A DNA stretch of 64,000 nucleotides from Moniliella sp. 'wahieum' (Eukaryota; Basidiomycota; Moniliellomycetes; Moniliellales; Moniliellaceae): assembly GCA_003971905.1 (NCBI GenBank), contig RSEE01000003.1:434001-498000 (forward strand), written 5' to 3'. Shown piece after piece: positions 1-11,876 of this stretch. Below the pieces are notes generated by a model, which did not search any database, had not been told where the DNA came from, and was given only the letters and a program-made list of their open reading frames with translations. The position numbers and the translations under genes were made by a program. Each line of letters starts with the position of its first letter. The first letter of the stretch is position 1.

Positions 1-1214
1 GCCTCAGGAACTGACACGAGCTCTCACGACTGCTCCTGCTGGGGCCTCAGTATCGAGCTCCTCATCGCTCGCTGGCATTAGCTCGTCTTCAAGAGTATCT
101 GGTTCTTCAAGCGAATATGGTTCTTCAAGCGGATCTAGTTCTTCCAGCGGATCTAGTTTTCCAGCGGATCTAGTTCTTCCAGCGGATCTAGTTCTTCCAG
201 CGGATCTAGTTCTTCCAGCGGATCTAGTTCTTCCGGCTGGTCTGGTTCGTCCTCTGGTTCGTCTGGTTCGTCCTTGGTTCGTCTCTGGTTCTTCCTCTGG
301 TTCTTCCTCTGGTTCTTCCTCTGGCCTCAACGTGGATAAGAATGGTCTGGCTTGGCCCAATGGACCGTGGGTTAAACATTCAGTCTTACAAAAGTCGATG
401 GGCTGGCTCTACTCGTGGGATGCCATCCGGCAACGGGGGATCCGAGGCGGCCACCTTCGTTCCTCTTCGATCAAGTTCTTCCCCATGTTGTGGGGGGGAC
501 TCTGGCTCGCGCATATCCGACTGGGAAAAATACGTGCTCAATAACCGTACCTCCCCTCAAAACAGTGCCAAAGTTGCCATGGGACCCAACGAGGTCAACC
601 AACACGGCCAGTCGAAAATGAGCGTGAGCGACACTTGCACACTTTTCCGTGACTACATTGTGCCCCTCAAGGATGAGGATGGCTGGTCTATCATCGGAGC
701 ATCGACTAACGGAGCCCCTAGTGGCATCACTGGATGAACAAGTTCAAATCAGAATGCAGCGATGTGTGGAACAAAGTATGCTCCCAATCACATTTCTCTA
801 GTTGTGTCACCAAAACGTTGATCTGACTTTTCTTCGGTCTCACTTTACAAGGTCGACGCTGGACAGCCTGCACTACTATGGAACCGACCCCAAAAAGGCG
901 ATTTCTTACTTTGAGAAGTGGTACGATACATTCAAGAAGCCCATCTTCATCACGGAGACGGCCTGTATGAATTACGATGGGTCGGCCCTCGCTTCGCTTG
1001 GTCAAGCGTACAGTATGTTAAAGAAGTCAACAGCTGGGCACACTCGACCACATACGTGAAAGGAATCGCATTTTACGGTATTATGAAAAACATCAATAAA
1101 CTGTGGACCGTCTTTCGACCGCAAGTGGCACTCCCACAGACCTGTTCAACTTTGGGTAAACAAACTCTTCCTAATCATTCTATTTCTCGTTCATTCCCCT
1201 CCCTTTCGCGTTGA
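1..1214 (+). CDS. GH128 (Asl1-like) endo-beta-1,3-glucanase, 5' end outside window
   Basis: A secreted cell-wall glucanase of the Asl1-like GH128 family, known to cleave beta-1,3-glucan. The plus strand opens with a Ser/Gly linker (about 60-320), followed by a catalytic domain read in three frames. WPNGPWVNIQ and MGWLYSWDA appear near 350-420. The GPNEVNQHGQ segment near 581-615 would hold the acid/base Glu, and KPIFITETACMNYDG near 938-985 the nucleophile Glu of the ITE motif. The C-terminal YVKGIAFYGIMKNINKLW near 1055-1105 is typical of the family. An intron is likely at 776-851 (GTATGC...ACAAG), restoring a VDALDSLHYYG-like core. At least four frame changes are needed (about 158, 270, 420-480 and 985), which I read as assembly indels. 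The start and signal peptide lie upstream of the window. The end at 1214 is approximate. The family call is fairly sure, the exact model is not. Confidence 0.72.
102..250 (+). repeat. 18-bp in-frame minisatellite, Ser/Gly linker
   Basis: Tandem copies of an 18-bp unit, AGTTCTTCCAGCGGATCT, encode SSSSGS in the plus-strand frame of the GH128 gene. One copy near 155-171 is 17 bp long. Downstream (250-320) the pattern degrades into TCTGGTTCG / TTCCTCTGG units. The likely role is a flexible, O-mannosylated linker in front of the catalytic domain. Confidence 0.85.
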
Positions 1215-2151
1215 TCACGAAGAGGGAAACACATTTTGGGGGGTATGCGGCTCTGTTGGTGCCTCTCCTCTCTCTTACTACACAGATATGACATCTGTTT
1301 ATCTCTACATAACGATTTATAAAACTTGTTTTTATTGTAGTGGTTGTTGAGAGGAGACGGATATGTGACAGGTAAAGGTGGGGGGGGGGGGGGGGGTTCC
1401 TTGACGGAGGGCCGGATGGGAGATGATGTACGGGCGTATGTACATCCTTTGACTGTAGTCGTGCCACAGAAGACTTATGTGTTTGTGTGCGATAGAGTAT
1501 AATCAACTCCATATTCGCAGCCACACACACTCTGTACGTGTGGTCGGAAGACACATCAGTTGAGAGATGTGAATGATGTTTTGGTGAATCATTTCCTCAT
1601 CGATGATGAGCCGAAGACCCCACAGCTAGTCTCGTTTAAATACCTTTCTACTCTGAGCCCACCCTTCCCGCCCCAACTCCCATAGATACATTAATGATCA
1701 TCGCAATCCACTATACTGTTCGAGCCCAATAAAAGTCAACATCGCGGGCGGCATGCTGTGGAAGCTCTCCACACAGTCGCAGTACTATTGTCGGGCAAAC
1801 CAATACATAGCCTGTTTCCGATCATCGATCATTGCAGATCACATGTCACACTAGCGCCGCGCGGGAAATCTCCCCCCCAAGAAGCAGGCGTGTGCATAAC
1901 GCACTGGGTCACTGTCCCTGTATTATGCCGTGGCATGGACATCCGAGATGCTTTTCTGTGAGACATCGGCGCTCCGCCAACGCCGAAAACACTGATGTTC
2001 ACCAGCTCCTCACCTAACTCTCCCTCTTCCTGCCACTACCACCTCCATCACATCCACCACCTCCACCACCTCCACCACCTCCACCACCTCCTGCTTCTGC
2101 CCCAAATATTCATCACCTTTAATACCCGTTTACCGATTCAACCTCATCAAC
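1215..2151. other. Intergenic, no gene recognised
   Basis: No convincing coding signal. It holds a 17-G run at 1380-1396 and, at about 2039-2090, a short array of a 9-bp unit (CACCACCTC) just before the Pro/Ser-rich gene. The sequence just before position 2152 is a CAAC context, suitable for translation start. Confidence 0.6.
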
Positions 2152-2984
2152 ATGGCCAACTGGATTGCTCGGAACTCCGAAACTCCGCATCAAATTCAAG
2201 TCTGCTGCCTACGAAAAAGGGTTGTCCGCTCACACTTCCCAGCCTGCCGGTCAGCAAACAGTGAACCCATTTTCAACACGCAATGCGGCGTTGAAGCCGT
2301 CCATATCTGAGACTTTAACCAAGGCGCCCGTCGAATTCACGCACCACTTCTTGCGTCATTCTTCAAGCGTAGGGGGGGTTGCGCGCCTCGTCATCAGGCC
2401 TTGTACCCCTTTTCTGAACCGCTCACACCATGCTCGAGCACCAGGGAACAACAGCAATCCACCGGCTACCCATCACGCCCCTCCTCCAGTTCTTCTCATT
2501 CAATTGAGCATGGTTCCGATGCGCCCGAACCAACTCAAGAAATAACACCAAGAAGAGCACCAACAATGCCAGAGGAAGTGCCATCTTCAGCCCCTATTGA
2601 AACCGGCGCTTGCTCAATCTTCCCCCCACCCCATATTGTCAGCCATTTCGACCAAGGAGGACGGTTCACCTACCCAGAAGAGAATTTTCGACGGGAATGC
2701 TGATATGCCTACAGTTACAATGCTCTCTTCGGATGGAGGAGCCGTACACACCCATCCCACCCAGCAAAAGAGAGGACATTCTCCAATTTGGGTTTGGGGG
2801 AGCTCCGAAAGGATTGGCCTCAGGCCTTGTCGTCCCCTCAACGACTCTTCTTCCTGCAGTGTCGTCGTTTCATTCGGATCCGCCCCAATTGGGTGAGCTT
2901 CCTTCGGTTCGTCCTTTAACAACGGAAGACTGGATGTTGGGGCCAGACCAATTCTTTGCGTCATCAACAGCTCAGATGGTGTAG
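2152..2984 (+). CDS. Hypothetical Pro/Ser-rich protein
   Basis: I do not recognise this gene. An ATG at 2152 in a good context (CAACATGG) starts MANWIARNSETP, and the reading continues across frames as RIKFKSAAYEKGLSAHTSQP (about 2183-2245). A Ser/Pro-rich middle follows (HSIEHGSDAPEPTQEITPRR, about 2500-2560). The end includes QFGFGGAPKGLASGLVVPST (about 2787-2850) and stops at TAG 2982-2984. About 270 residues, no membrane segment, no known domain. Composition suggests a disordered regulatory or scaffold protein. Three or four frame changes are needed, as for neighbouring conserved genes. A 190-residue open frame on the opposite strand (2614-3186) overlaps but looks like a shadow. Treat as a tentative gene. 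Confidence 0.35.
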
Positions 2985-5955
2985 GGATACATTTCCAATT
3001 CACCCTCCTCTCACCCTCAATTTGACGCCTGCGCACATTCTCTCCGCGAGAGACCCCTCTTTCAAGCCGGTACAGCCCACTGTTTTCCCGGGCACACCCT
3101 TCACACCGCAGACGTCTCGCACTCTCGACTGCCCGAGTAGAAGAGGCAGCATTCATTTTCTCTCTCATCCTTTCTCGCCCTGGCACGTTTTCGCACCCGC
3201 GGCCTTTATTGCAGCCACAACACTTCTACAGCATTCACATCCGCTTAATCTTTTCAATGCAAACTCACGCGCCTCTCCATCCAACCAAGGGGATATTTTG
3301 TTCCGATGTCTCCTTTGGCTTTGCTTTCCGTGGTTACTTCCCCTCGTTTTTGCTCAACGTAAAAGAACCGTTTTTTGGTTGACTTGCCTCATTACGTTGC
3401 TACTACTATGGTATATAGCTCCGAGAGCCGCCTCATCACAAAAAGCATCGTCTTGGCACCAAGAGGGGCTACTACTGTGTATCCAGTTTTTTTAGATGAT
3501 GACAAAAGCACCACAGTCCGATGTCAGTACTACTACATATATCATCCCCGAAGGGATGGAGCAGCCACCAGGGATGGAATATAGAGCAAAGCATTCCGGG
3601 CTGCTTGGGCCATCTATGCTGCAATCCAAGGCCAACTGACTTTAGTAAACACTCGGCAGTCATCTTGATGCGTGCGGCCATTATGCATTACAGAAGAAGA
3701 GGGGCACCGCCGCACCCCCCGAGAATGGCATCGTGACCAGCAGGCATCCGTGCATTTGGGGCCGTGTGGGGTGCCTGAACATTTCAGTGCATCCTGTGCA
3801 GCCTTGCCCGTGGATGCGCCTTCAAGCTTCATGATTGCTGGTTCTCTGTCTCCTGCCACTTGCTACTTGTCCACCCACCCAGGCGAGTCCCCCTTTGCCC
3901 GCCTTGTCCAGGCAGTGCTTCCCCTGTCGATCGCACCCGCCTGGCTCCTCCACGCCGCGTTGGTAACCGCCTGACTGTTGGCCGACGAGGATGCTGGCTT
4001 CTCTCGACCCCGTACGCCCATGCCACCACGCTGCTGAGGCAGAGAACAGTGGAATTGGTCCACCATCACCAAGCGTCCCCACGTTCCCGACGACCACTGG
4101 GCGGCGCGTAGGGCCACCCGCGCTTTCTCTTTCCCGGCCTGGTGATTGCCATGGGTGTTTAACGGGTACCCATGTCCTCCGCCTGCTGCATCGAGTTTGC
4201 CCACCGCCTCGCAAACATGCAGTATCAAGGCGGCGGGGGAAAGCTGCCACGGCGCTCACCTACTATATCCTGCGTTTGGTTGGTCATCATCACCTTTCGC
4301 CAACAAGGCTCGCATCCTCCTCCGTACCCTTGGTGACGCCATGGGCGCCTTCTTTCGGGGAAAGAAGTAATCGCATTAACTTGCGATCCCGGGTGTGTAC
4401 GAATAGGAAGGCATGGCACCCATGTTCCCTTTAGGTGCTGCCCAAGTTTTTGCTTATGTACCCGCATCGATGGGGGGTCCATGCTCGACATGTTTACCTC
4501 ACCATGGGGTAATCTGGGCTGAGCGCTGAATGCATCACAGCTATTTGCGCCATTAGCCTCCTTGCGGGCAGAGCTACAGGTGGAGACATCCGAGACTATC
4601 AACCAATCAAAGATGCATACGCATGCCACCGACGCGGACGTCTACTCTTCGCATTCGGATCGTTTGATGACCTTTTTGACGTGATAGGGGTGTATGAGCA
4701 GTGCCGCAATGAGTCGTTGCGCCAGGCGGGCATTCGTTGCGCATACGACTTGGTCGTGGTGGTACGATAGTACTATACCAAGCACCAGTGGTTTGGTCCA
4801 TTCAACAAAAAGCTCTATCAGCTCGTTCGCTGGAACGTCGATGGGCCCGGCGGCAAAGCCTTTGCTCTGTATGTGGGAAAGGCCAATGACTTTGTTTGGG
4901 TGTCAGACCCAGACCTGTTGATGACGGGTACTAACTCATCGTAGCTCTCGGATGCATCCTTTATTACTCGGCCATGTGCGGATCCATTGACTCCGTTGTA
5001 AGAACACAGCACAACGCGGCATTCCCACCTTTGCCTCGATTGGCTCGACATAAACCAGGCCATGAAAACTCCCAAGTTTTTACAAGAAGGCTGGTGCTCA
5101 CCCAGGTGGTTGGCCCTTTAGTCCCCCTAGCAGGGTTACTGTTAGTGATACTACTGCCACGGCACGATTGCCGTCTCTCGTTTGCAAAACCCGGTACACT
5201 CCCGGGGTAGTGATGGACGTATCCACAACATCTTCTCCCTTCACTGCAAACACAGGGGGGGGGCTTTGCAAGCTACGAGTTGGGGCGGGTAGCTCACCAG
5301 TGAGTAGCTGAGGCCCCCAACCCGACCGAGGGGTTTGCTACCAGCATGATCGAGTACCCTTACGTCGAGTGGGGTTCAGCTCTCGTTTGAACGAGAGATT
5401 AAGGACGACTACCGTCACGAGGACAACGTCACTCACACGCCCGGCGGTCAAGTCGATCCTCATCCAGGAGCGAGACGATGGAAGGTGGTACGACTCCTGG
5501 GCTATTTGCATGAGATACTCCGCCATGACCTTCAACTGCCGTATCGATGGGAGTATCAGGTGGTTCAGACACCATGGGCAGTCACTAGTCATTGTGTGGT
5601 CACACCCGACTACACAAGCACGATTTAGTAGAGTCCATCCGTTGTACTGGCAAGCTCATCATGTCCCCCTAAACCAAGGGTAGTTAGTGCTTGGAAGCAA
5701 TAGTGTATGGAGGTCATCTGATCAAAAAGGCGTCACGTCTATGGGAATAAAATCCATCCCTAGTTGCATGGAGAACGAAGCTGATGCATTGCGCTCGTGG
5801 CACCTACTCTCCAGTTGAAGTCGCATGGCTCAGAGGTAGAAGGGAGATGCGGGTGCAATGCATCGGCTGGGCACGAGCACAAAGAATGGGGATGGATGTA
5901 TAGGAAGCAGAGCAAAGGGAAGGCGAAACAAGTGAGCATAAGGATTGGATGCGGG
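2985..5955. other. No recognised gene; scattered short open frames
   Basis: About 3 kb with many short open frames on both strands and no family I can name. The most protein-like runs are plus strand: about 4584-4772 (contains FAFGSFDDLFDVIGVYEQC), 4774-4920 (KHQWFGPFNKKLYQLVRW, closed by a stop), and about 5370-5630 (EREIKDDYRHEDNVTHTPGG). They lie in different frames, separated by stops. This could be a gene too damaged by indels for me to read, or a decayed one. A G run is present at about 5257-5265. Confidence 0.4.
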
Positions 5956-7130
5956 TCAACTCATATCGAAGGGTGTGGTACGATCCTCCTTTCTAGCCTT
6001 GGCTTTGAGTACGTTTTGTCGCCGCAGACGGTCACGCGCTTGCCGAGCCGTCCAAAACACTTCCTCCGCCTTATCTGGATCCTCGTTGAAGTTGCGTTCG
6101 TGGTCTCTGCGATTCACCGCTGAAATCTCGGCAGCTGCCAGGTCGACGCTAAAAAGCATATCACGTTCACCCTCGATGGAGATTGACGAACGGGGAAGGA
6201 GCTGGCCGCTCTTCGTGTCGTCCGAGGCCCAGAGCCCCACTTTTTGAGCATGAGAGCAGAGCTTTTTAAACAAAGCCGCATCCGACGTGATCTCCGACCG
6301 AGTCTCGACCAGCTCAAGCTGTCTTACCCCTTGCTGCTCAGTCCGTTGGCGCCGCAAGCCAACCGGCCGGGTTTGGTCCAGCGGCTGAATGCTCATCCGC
6401 TGTTGAAGGGGCTGGGATGCGGTTGGGGCTGACACCCACCTGTTGCATGGGAGCGGGCGGTAGGGCGCTAGAGTCCAATCCGAGTCAGCATCGTACCAGC
6501 AGAGTAGAGGGGGCACTTACCTCACGTTCCTTGGCCCAGGCCTTTTGGGTCTCCTTGGCCTTGGTGCGACTCAGGTCAGCCACAAAGTTAGCCACCTGAG
6601 CTTGAGCCTCCGGGTCACCCTCATGCGCCATCTCGAGCGTTTCAATAATCTGGAAAGAGGAGTAGATGGTCAGTTGGAAGTCCCGCTAGTAGAAATGGTG
6701 ACATACATTCATCGCCCGTTCCATCTGTGCAGCCACCACAGCAGGCGAGGTATTGCCACGGTGGTGTCGACCCCACTGGGCAATCCAAGGTGCAATGTTG
6801 GCGTAGTGGTGAGTTGGCACGACGGAAGGGGGAAGGGGCCGACGGGAAAGGCGGAGCAAATGACGATAGAGCACGTTGAAGTTCTTCTTGTGCTCAGGTC
6901 GACGGAAGAAAGGGATGGTCAAGCCGCGCTGGGGGGGGAGGAACAAGGAGGAGACCAACGCGGAAGACTCCTGGTCTGACAGAGAAGGAGTGACCTCCGC
7001 AATCGAGTTGGTGAGAGCCGAACCATCGTCTTGCAGTTCTTTGCCCGCCAGCCTCCTCCGGTAAGCGCACATGAGAGGTGGTGTGGAACCATCTACCCGA
7101 CCCATTTTTTCCCATTGATGCGGCGAACAT
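5956..7130 (-). CDS. Mitochondrial protein with LYR-like motif
   Basis: Probably a matrix protein. The ATG at 7130 starts MFAASMGKNGSGRWFHTTSH, a classical mitochondrial presequence with an RxFHTTS-like cleavage region. After a frame change the protein continues through AGKELQDDGSALTNSI and SLFLPPQRGLTIPFFRRPEH to NFNVLYRHLLRLSRRP (about 6850-6895), where LYRHLLR resembles the Leu-Tyr-Arg signature of LYR adaptors used in respiratory-complex and Fe-S assembly. Downstream pieces follow after probable introns: IIETLEMAHEGDPEAQAQV (about 6590-6650) and a charged C-terminus ending KEDRTTPFDMS at 5956. The gene lies head-to-tail directly behind the DNA polymerase gamma gene. The mitochondrial location is well supported. 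The LYR assignment rests on one motif and is weak. A mitoribosomal protein is an alternative. Confidence 0.5.
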
Positions 7131-7229
7131 TCGGCGAGGAGGGGAGGGAGCCGAACGGAGGGGAGTGCTGCTGAAGGCGAATGGAATGGTGGCGGTGGTG
7201 TATAGAGCTCGGGAGTAGTATAATCAACT

Positions 7230-10200
7230 GAATTTGTGGTGGGCTCCACGCCTTTCCCACGGCCCTGTGCTCCGCTTTGGCGGTAGAATCCACCTTCCTT
7301 TTCGATGCCACCTTGCCCATGGGTTCCACCTTAACCTGGCGTCTCGTGGTACCGGAGTCTTTTGTAGCCCGCCTAGGTTGAAGTATGGCGACTGGCCAAG
7401 CTCCCGTGCCAGCTCCTTCCACCCCTCTTGAGCGTCTAGAGTAAGCTTGCCTTGTTAGAAGCAGCATCCAAGACCTTAATCTTACGGTCGAGTGCCGCTC
7501 TCTGCCCTCTTGGAGGTCGATTGGGCATAAAGGAAGCTCCTTCCCCGAACCCCTTCAGCTCGGTGGTGGGGATGGGTGAATAAATGCCGGGTAAGAGGGT
7601 GCCATCAACGCCTGAAACTCGGGCGTGTTGGTGTAAGGCGCAAACGCATGATCCGCAAGGGGGCTTTGCACGCCCCCTTCCTTCATCCCACAGGCATCCT
7701 TGGGGCGAGAATAGGCTGTCCCAGCCCCTCCGCCCCGGTCGCCTCAATCGTTTTCTCAATGGTCAGCGCCGATCCGGGGGGCACGGGCGTTGGGTGAGAT
7801 GGGGTCACACAAGGGTCTCCTGGCTCCTTGCGTAGCACCTTGTCCACATCCACTTGACTGAAGAAAGCGCATCCGAGCGGAAGGTCGTCCATTTCCAACA
7901 TGTAAGCAAACATGGACCGGGTCCACAAGTTGGCCACCTGCAGCGCCAACGCCGCCCGAGAAACATCCTCATCGCGCACAAGGTACCGCACATCATCGTG
8001 GAAAGAGAGGAGGAAGCGTGCCTCGATCCCATACGTTCGACAGAGGTGATCCATCGCAGTCAAGCAGGTGAAGGTAGTCCACGCCGCTAGACTGGACCAC
8101 CCAGTTGATCCGCGAAGGAAGGAAGGCCTCCTGCGCCGACCCGTCCGAGTTGGTCTTTGTGGGAAGGTATGCACGGCTCAAAGCGGTTGTGACTCCACAG
8201 CCCAAGACAGGTGTTCTAGGCCGATCCAAAACAGCGATAGACTCGAGCTTGTTGAACACAAAGCTCTCTGAGCCGCCATACCAGAAGCGGTGGCCAAAGA
8301 ACTTATTTCCCGGGGTGCGCTGTCCCTTGGTATGTTTGTACAGTTCCTTGGCACGTCTCATAGCTTCGTTGGGATCCATCGACGGGTCGGCCTTGAGCAG
8401 AAGTTGGGTCGCATGCTTCACCCCGGCCCCGTAGATACGCGAGTAATTGAACACCTTCGCCTCGTTACGAGATGTACCCAAAATCGAAGCCGTCTTCGAA
8501 TGCAGGTCAGTCCCAAGCGCCTTGGTGCCTTCGAGCGTCATCCACCCGATGGCTGTGCTGCCATGATGGCCAAATTGGGCATCACCAGGACTGAGCAAAT
8601 CCACAGCTCCTCCGAGTCCACATCGGCCCCAACAATCGACCACCCAGGAGGAGACTTAACCATTGTCTTGAGCTCACTGCCAACCCGAGTCTTCTTGGCG
8701 TTTGATGCAGTAAGCCAAGTCTGCTCGATCGCACGGCGCGTTACCGTTCCCATCTGGATCACCTGGGGTAGGATAAGACCCACATCGCCTGAGCCAGAAC
8801 TAGTTGCGCCCTCCGCCGCAGGTTCGCTCGTTTGGGAAGAGGGAATGGGTTAATCTGCACCCCTTCATGCCCATCCCATACCACCAGTTGGTTAAGCACG
8901 CGCTGTCGAGCCGAGATCCAGTACGAGCAGAACGCATTCAGGTCCAGTGCCGCCTTGGCAGTTGCGGGGGAATTGGCCGATGCGAGGACTCCCGTTTCAA
9001 ACGCATTGAGGAATGACTTACCAAAGGGATTTCCCACATTTGCATTTCCCCCATCCCCATGAGGAACCTTGAAAAACTCAGCCCCTGTATCCTCCTGGTC
9101 CATAAGGAGGGCAATGTCAGCACTGTTGGTGAAGAAAACTGGGGTGCCTCGGACGAAAGACCCCTCGCTTGCATCATCTGCTCCCTCCGCATCCGGTGTC
9201 GCATCTGCCGCTGTCGAGCCACCCGTGCCGGGTGCAGAGGTGCTGGCCTCACCCCAGCCCATTCGGAAAACCCACCCATGTTGACGAATAGAAGAGTGGC
9301 TTTTGGTGCCAGGTCATACTCATCAACAACGGAGCGGAACGGTTCCGCATCGACACCTTGACCTTGCCTCCGTCCTTGGCGAGATCCCAGTACCATTTGG
9401 GCCACCATTCTGCCCGGCGGGGGTCATCCTCAGCAAATTCATCAACGAGATCGTGAGCGGAAGACTGGGGCGTGGGGGCTGACGAGGACCGTGGTACCAG
9501 CGACCAATCCAGCTGACGAATGGGCAAGGGTAGCGTTTCAACAGAAGGAGTGAATGGTCCTCCGGGCAGTAGCCGCCTGCAAAAAGGGGTCAAGCAGGCT
9601 GCTGGCGAGTTGAGCAGTGTATGTTTTTGCCAGGGAGACATCCTTTTCCCGCAAGCGTCCAGCACTTTACCCCCCAAACCGAAGGTTCCACCGAGCCCAA
9701 ACCCTGGGGTCCGAGCTTTCTGGCAACTGAGACGGACAAAATGCTAGCGACGCCCGTGAGCTCATGCACAGGTTCCCCTAGCACCTCATCCGACCCAGGC
9801 ACAGGAGATACCGCCATAGCCTCGCAGGGTCGACCACCTTGGAGCACCGGTAAATCGCACGGCCGTTCCAGCTGGGCTGCACCAAGGCCATCGCAGAAGC
9901 GTTCGAGAGAGAGGTGACGGAAGGAACCTTGTCCGCCACACTTTCTCTCCCCTGGCGAGCACGAGATCGCGATACCATCGTGGCACATGGGTCTTCTGCC
10001 ACATCGCCAGCTTATTTGACTTGTTTTTGGGATTGGGTAGGCGGGGGCGTTTCGGGGACCAGTCTAGTTGCTTGAGCCAAGCATCTTGCGACCAAGGGGG
10101 CGACGCTTCCCCCATTGAAGGGGAGATGGAAAGGGGGTGCGATGGGAAATCGGGCTCGTCTTCCGCCTCTTCACCTCTGCTAAAGCGTGGTCAATGCTGG

Positions 10201-11876
10201 CTTGTTTCGCTGTGGCCCAGTCTTGCGCTTGCTGCATCGTGACACCCTGGGTGTACTGAACTCTGACCTGCTCCGCAAGGACGACAATTCATCGTCCAGC
10301 TGACTGCGGGCGCGCACATAATAGTCCTCAGCCCGACGGAGGTATTCCTCCCACTCTCGGTCGACAGGGAGACGAGTGGAGCCAAGTTGGAAGACACCAG
10401 CCAAGGTAGCCGGGTGGGGGCATGCATCATGACTAAAAGCAGGCCACACCTTGGCGTATACTTGGTGGGTAACCCACACATCCGACGCGCAGTAGTTCAA
10501 AAGAAATCCAACTGCTCCATGATCACGCTCTTGTTCTCCGCATCCATAAACACATTGCGTACTTCTTTGGGAAGAGTAATGTTGCAATGCAACTTGGCCA
10601 CCTCAGCGAGCGAATTGGAAGATGCGACATCTATCCAGTTGCGGCCTGCAAATCGGTCAAGAACGTCCATGTCGTGTGCAGCATCAATCGAAGCCTCCAT
10701 CTTCTCCTCCCAGGCGGCATCCACGGGGAAATCGGTCGTCGCAGCGAACTCCGCATCTCCTGCCCAAGGCAAACTGTGAGCGATCAAACTCGACGTCCTC
10801 CAGTGGTGCCAGCACATCTTCCTCATTTCGCAGCTGACGGGCTGTGGCAGCAGCTTGTTTCCGAGAGAGTCGCTTCTTGGTGATTTTTTTCCACGTCTGA
10901 CGCTGGGGGCTGGCTATACCCGCAGTAGCAGCATGAAGGCTCATGGTATCAAGCCACCGCGTAGGAGTGGGAGCAAGGGTGTACTCATCGCGGACCCTGA
11001 TGCGGTCATAGCCCACATTGTGTCCAACCACCAGACGGGCGACTTGGCGCCTTGGAGCGTCTGAACTCTGGCCAGGCCGCATTGGCTCCAGTTCTTCTGA
11101 ACCAAGAGGAATAAGTCGCATCGCATCTTTCTTTTCCTGCTCAGTGTAAGGGTGTTCTTTCCCCACATCCGAGCGTTCGGGTTCGAACAGCCATGGAGAA
11201 AGCCAAGAATAGAGCGCCTTGTCCGACAGGCAATGCCAGAACAGCAGGGAAGTTTGCCGCAGCCAACGTTTCGACGTCGAAAACAAGCGGACCGTCAGAT
11301 GCGGGGGGGTGGGGGACAGGTGAGCCAGGAGAGAGGTGGGTGATCTTGCCATCCGAGTCGCGCTGGATCTCGTACCGCGTCCATCCAGGCTTCCTCACCC
11401 ATTGAGGACGAGATGGAGAAGCTGGGTCTGTCGCGGAGGAGCAATAATGGGGGTTACACCCGTAGGAAACACGTTCGGGGAAGGAAAGGACGCATCCGCT
11501 AGCACGTTCGCCATGCCCAACCAAGGCTGGGCACTGGCGGCGCCGATGCGCCAGAAGTGCTCGGCCAGGTTTGCGCCTACAAGCGGAGGCATCATGGGGA
11601 ACTCGGGCTCAGGGAGAACAGAAGCAGCGTCAGGGGTGAGCCCATGCGACTTCAAGTGCGCCTGGGCGATCTTGAGGGCGTTGACATCAGGCGGGGCGAT
11701 AAAGTCGCTCGAGCCGGGGGGGAAGACGGTGGGGCGCAAGCGGCGGGGGAGGAGCTGGACTCCATGGGGGTTGCGTGGCGGGGGAAGGGCAGAGGTGTTG
11801 CGAGGGCCCTGCTGGGCGCCTTCAGCAGTGCGCGAGCCACAGCGGGCCTGGATCCGCGGGCCCACAGCGACAGCAT
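7230..11876 (-). CDS. MIP1: Mitochondrial DNA polymerase gamma
   Basis: Family A polymerase that replicates mitochondrial DNA. I chose the ATG at 11876 because it starts a strong presequence ([20 protein letters not shown]). The conserved N-terminal NPHGVQLL box lies near 11750. Exo I is LVFDVETL (about 11263-11295), Exo [12 protein letters not shown] (about 11005-11040), Exo [16 protein letters not shown] (about 10455-10495). The spacer carries [15 protein letters not shown] and a [12 protein letters not shown] segment. In the polymerase domain, motif A is [12 protein letters not shown] (about 8590-8635), motif [21 protein letters not shown] with YSRIYGAG (about 8420-8505), and motif [10 protein letters not shown] (about 7985-8012), HDD where HDE is usual. 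The tail [11 protein letters not shown] is as in fungi, followed by a longer C-terminal extension whose end near 7230 is approximate. Many frame changes interrupt the gene. It is divergent from RPL7. Confidence 0.93.

Noticed and set aside
4-360. Minus-strand 118-codon frame rich in Glu-Pro and Arg-Ser repeats
   Set aside because: It is the complement of the 18-bp Ser/Gly linker array of the GH128 gene on the plus strand; the plus strand leads into a real catalytic domain.
2614-3186. 190-codon minus-strand frame
   Set aside because: No recognisable motif, overlaps the better plus-strand candidate, and reads like the reverse of Pro/Ser-rich coding sequence.
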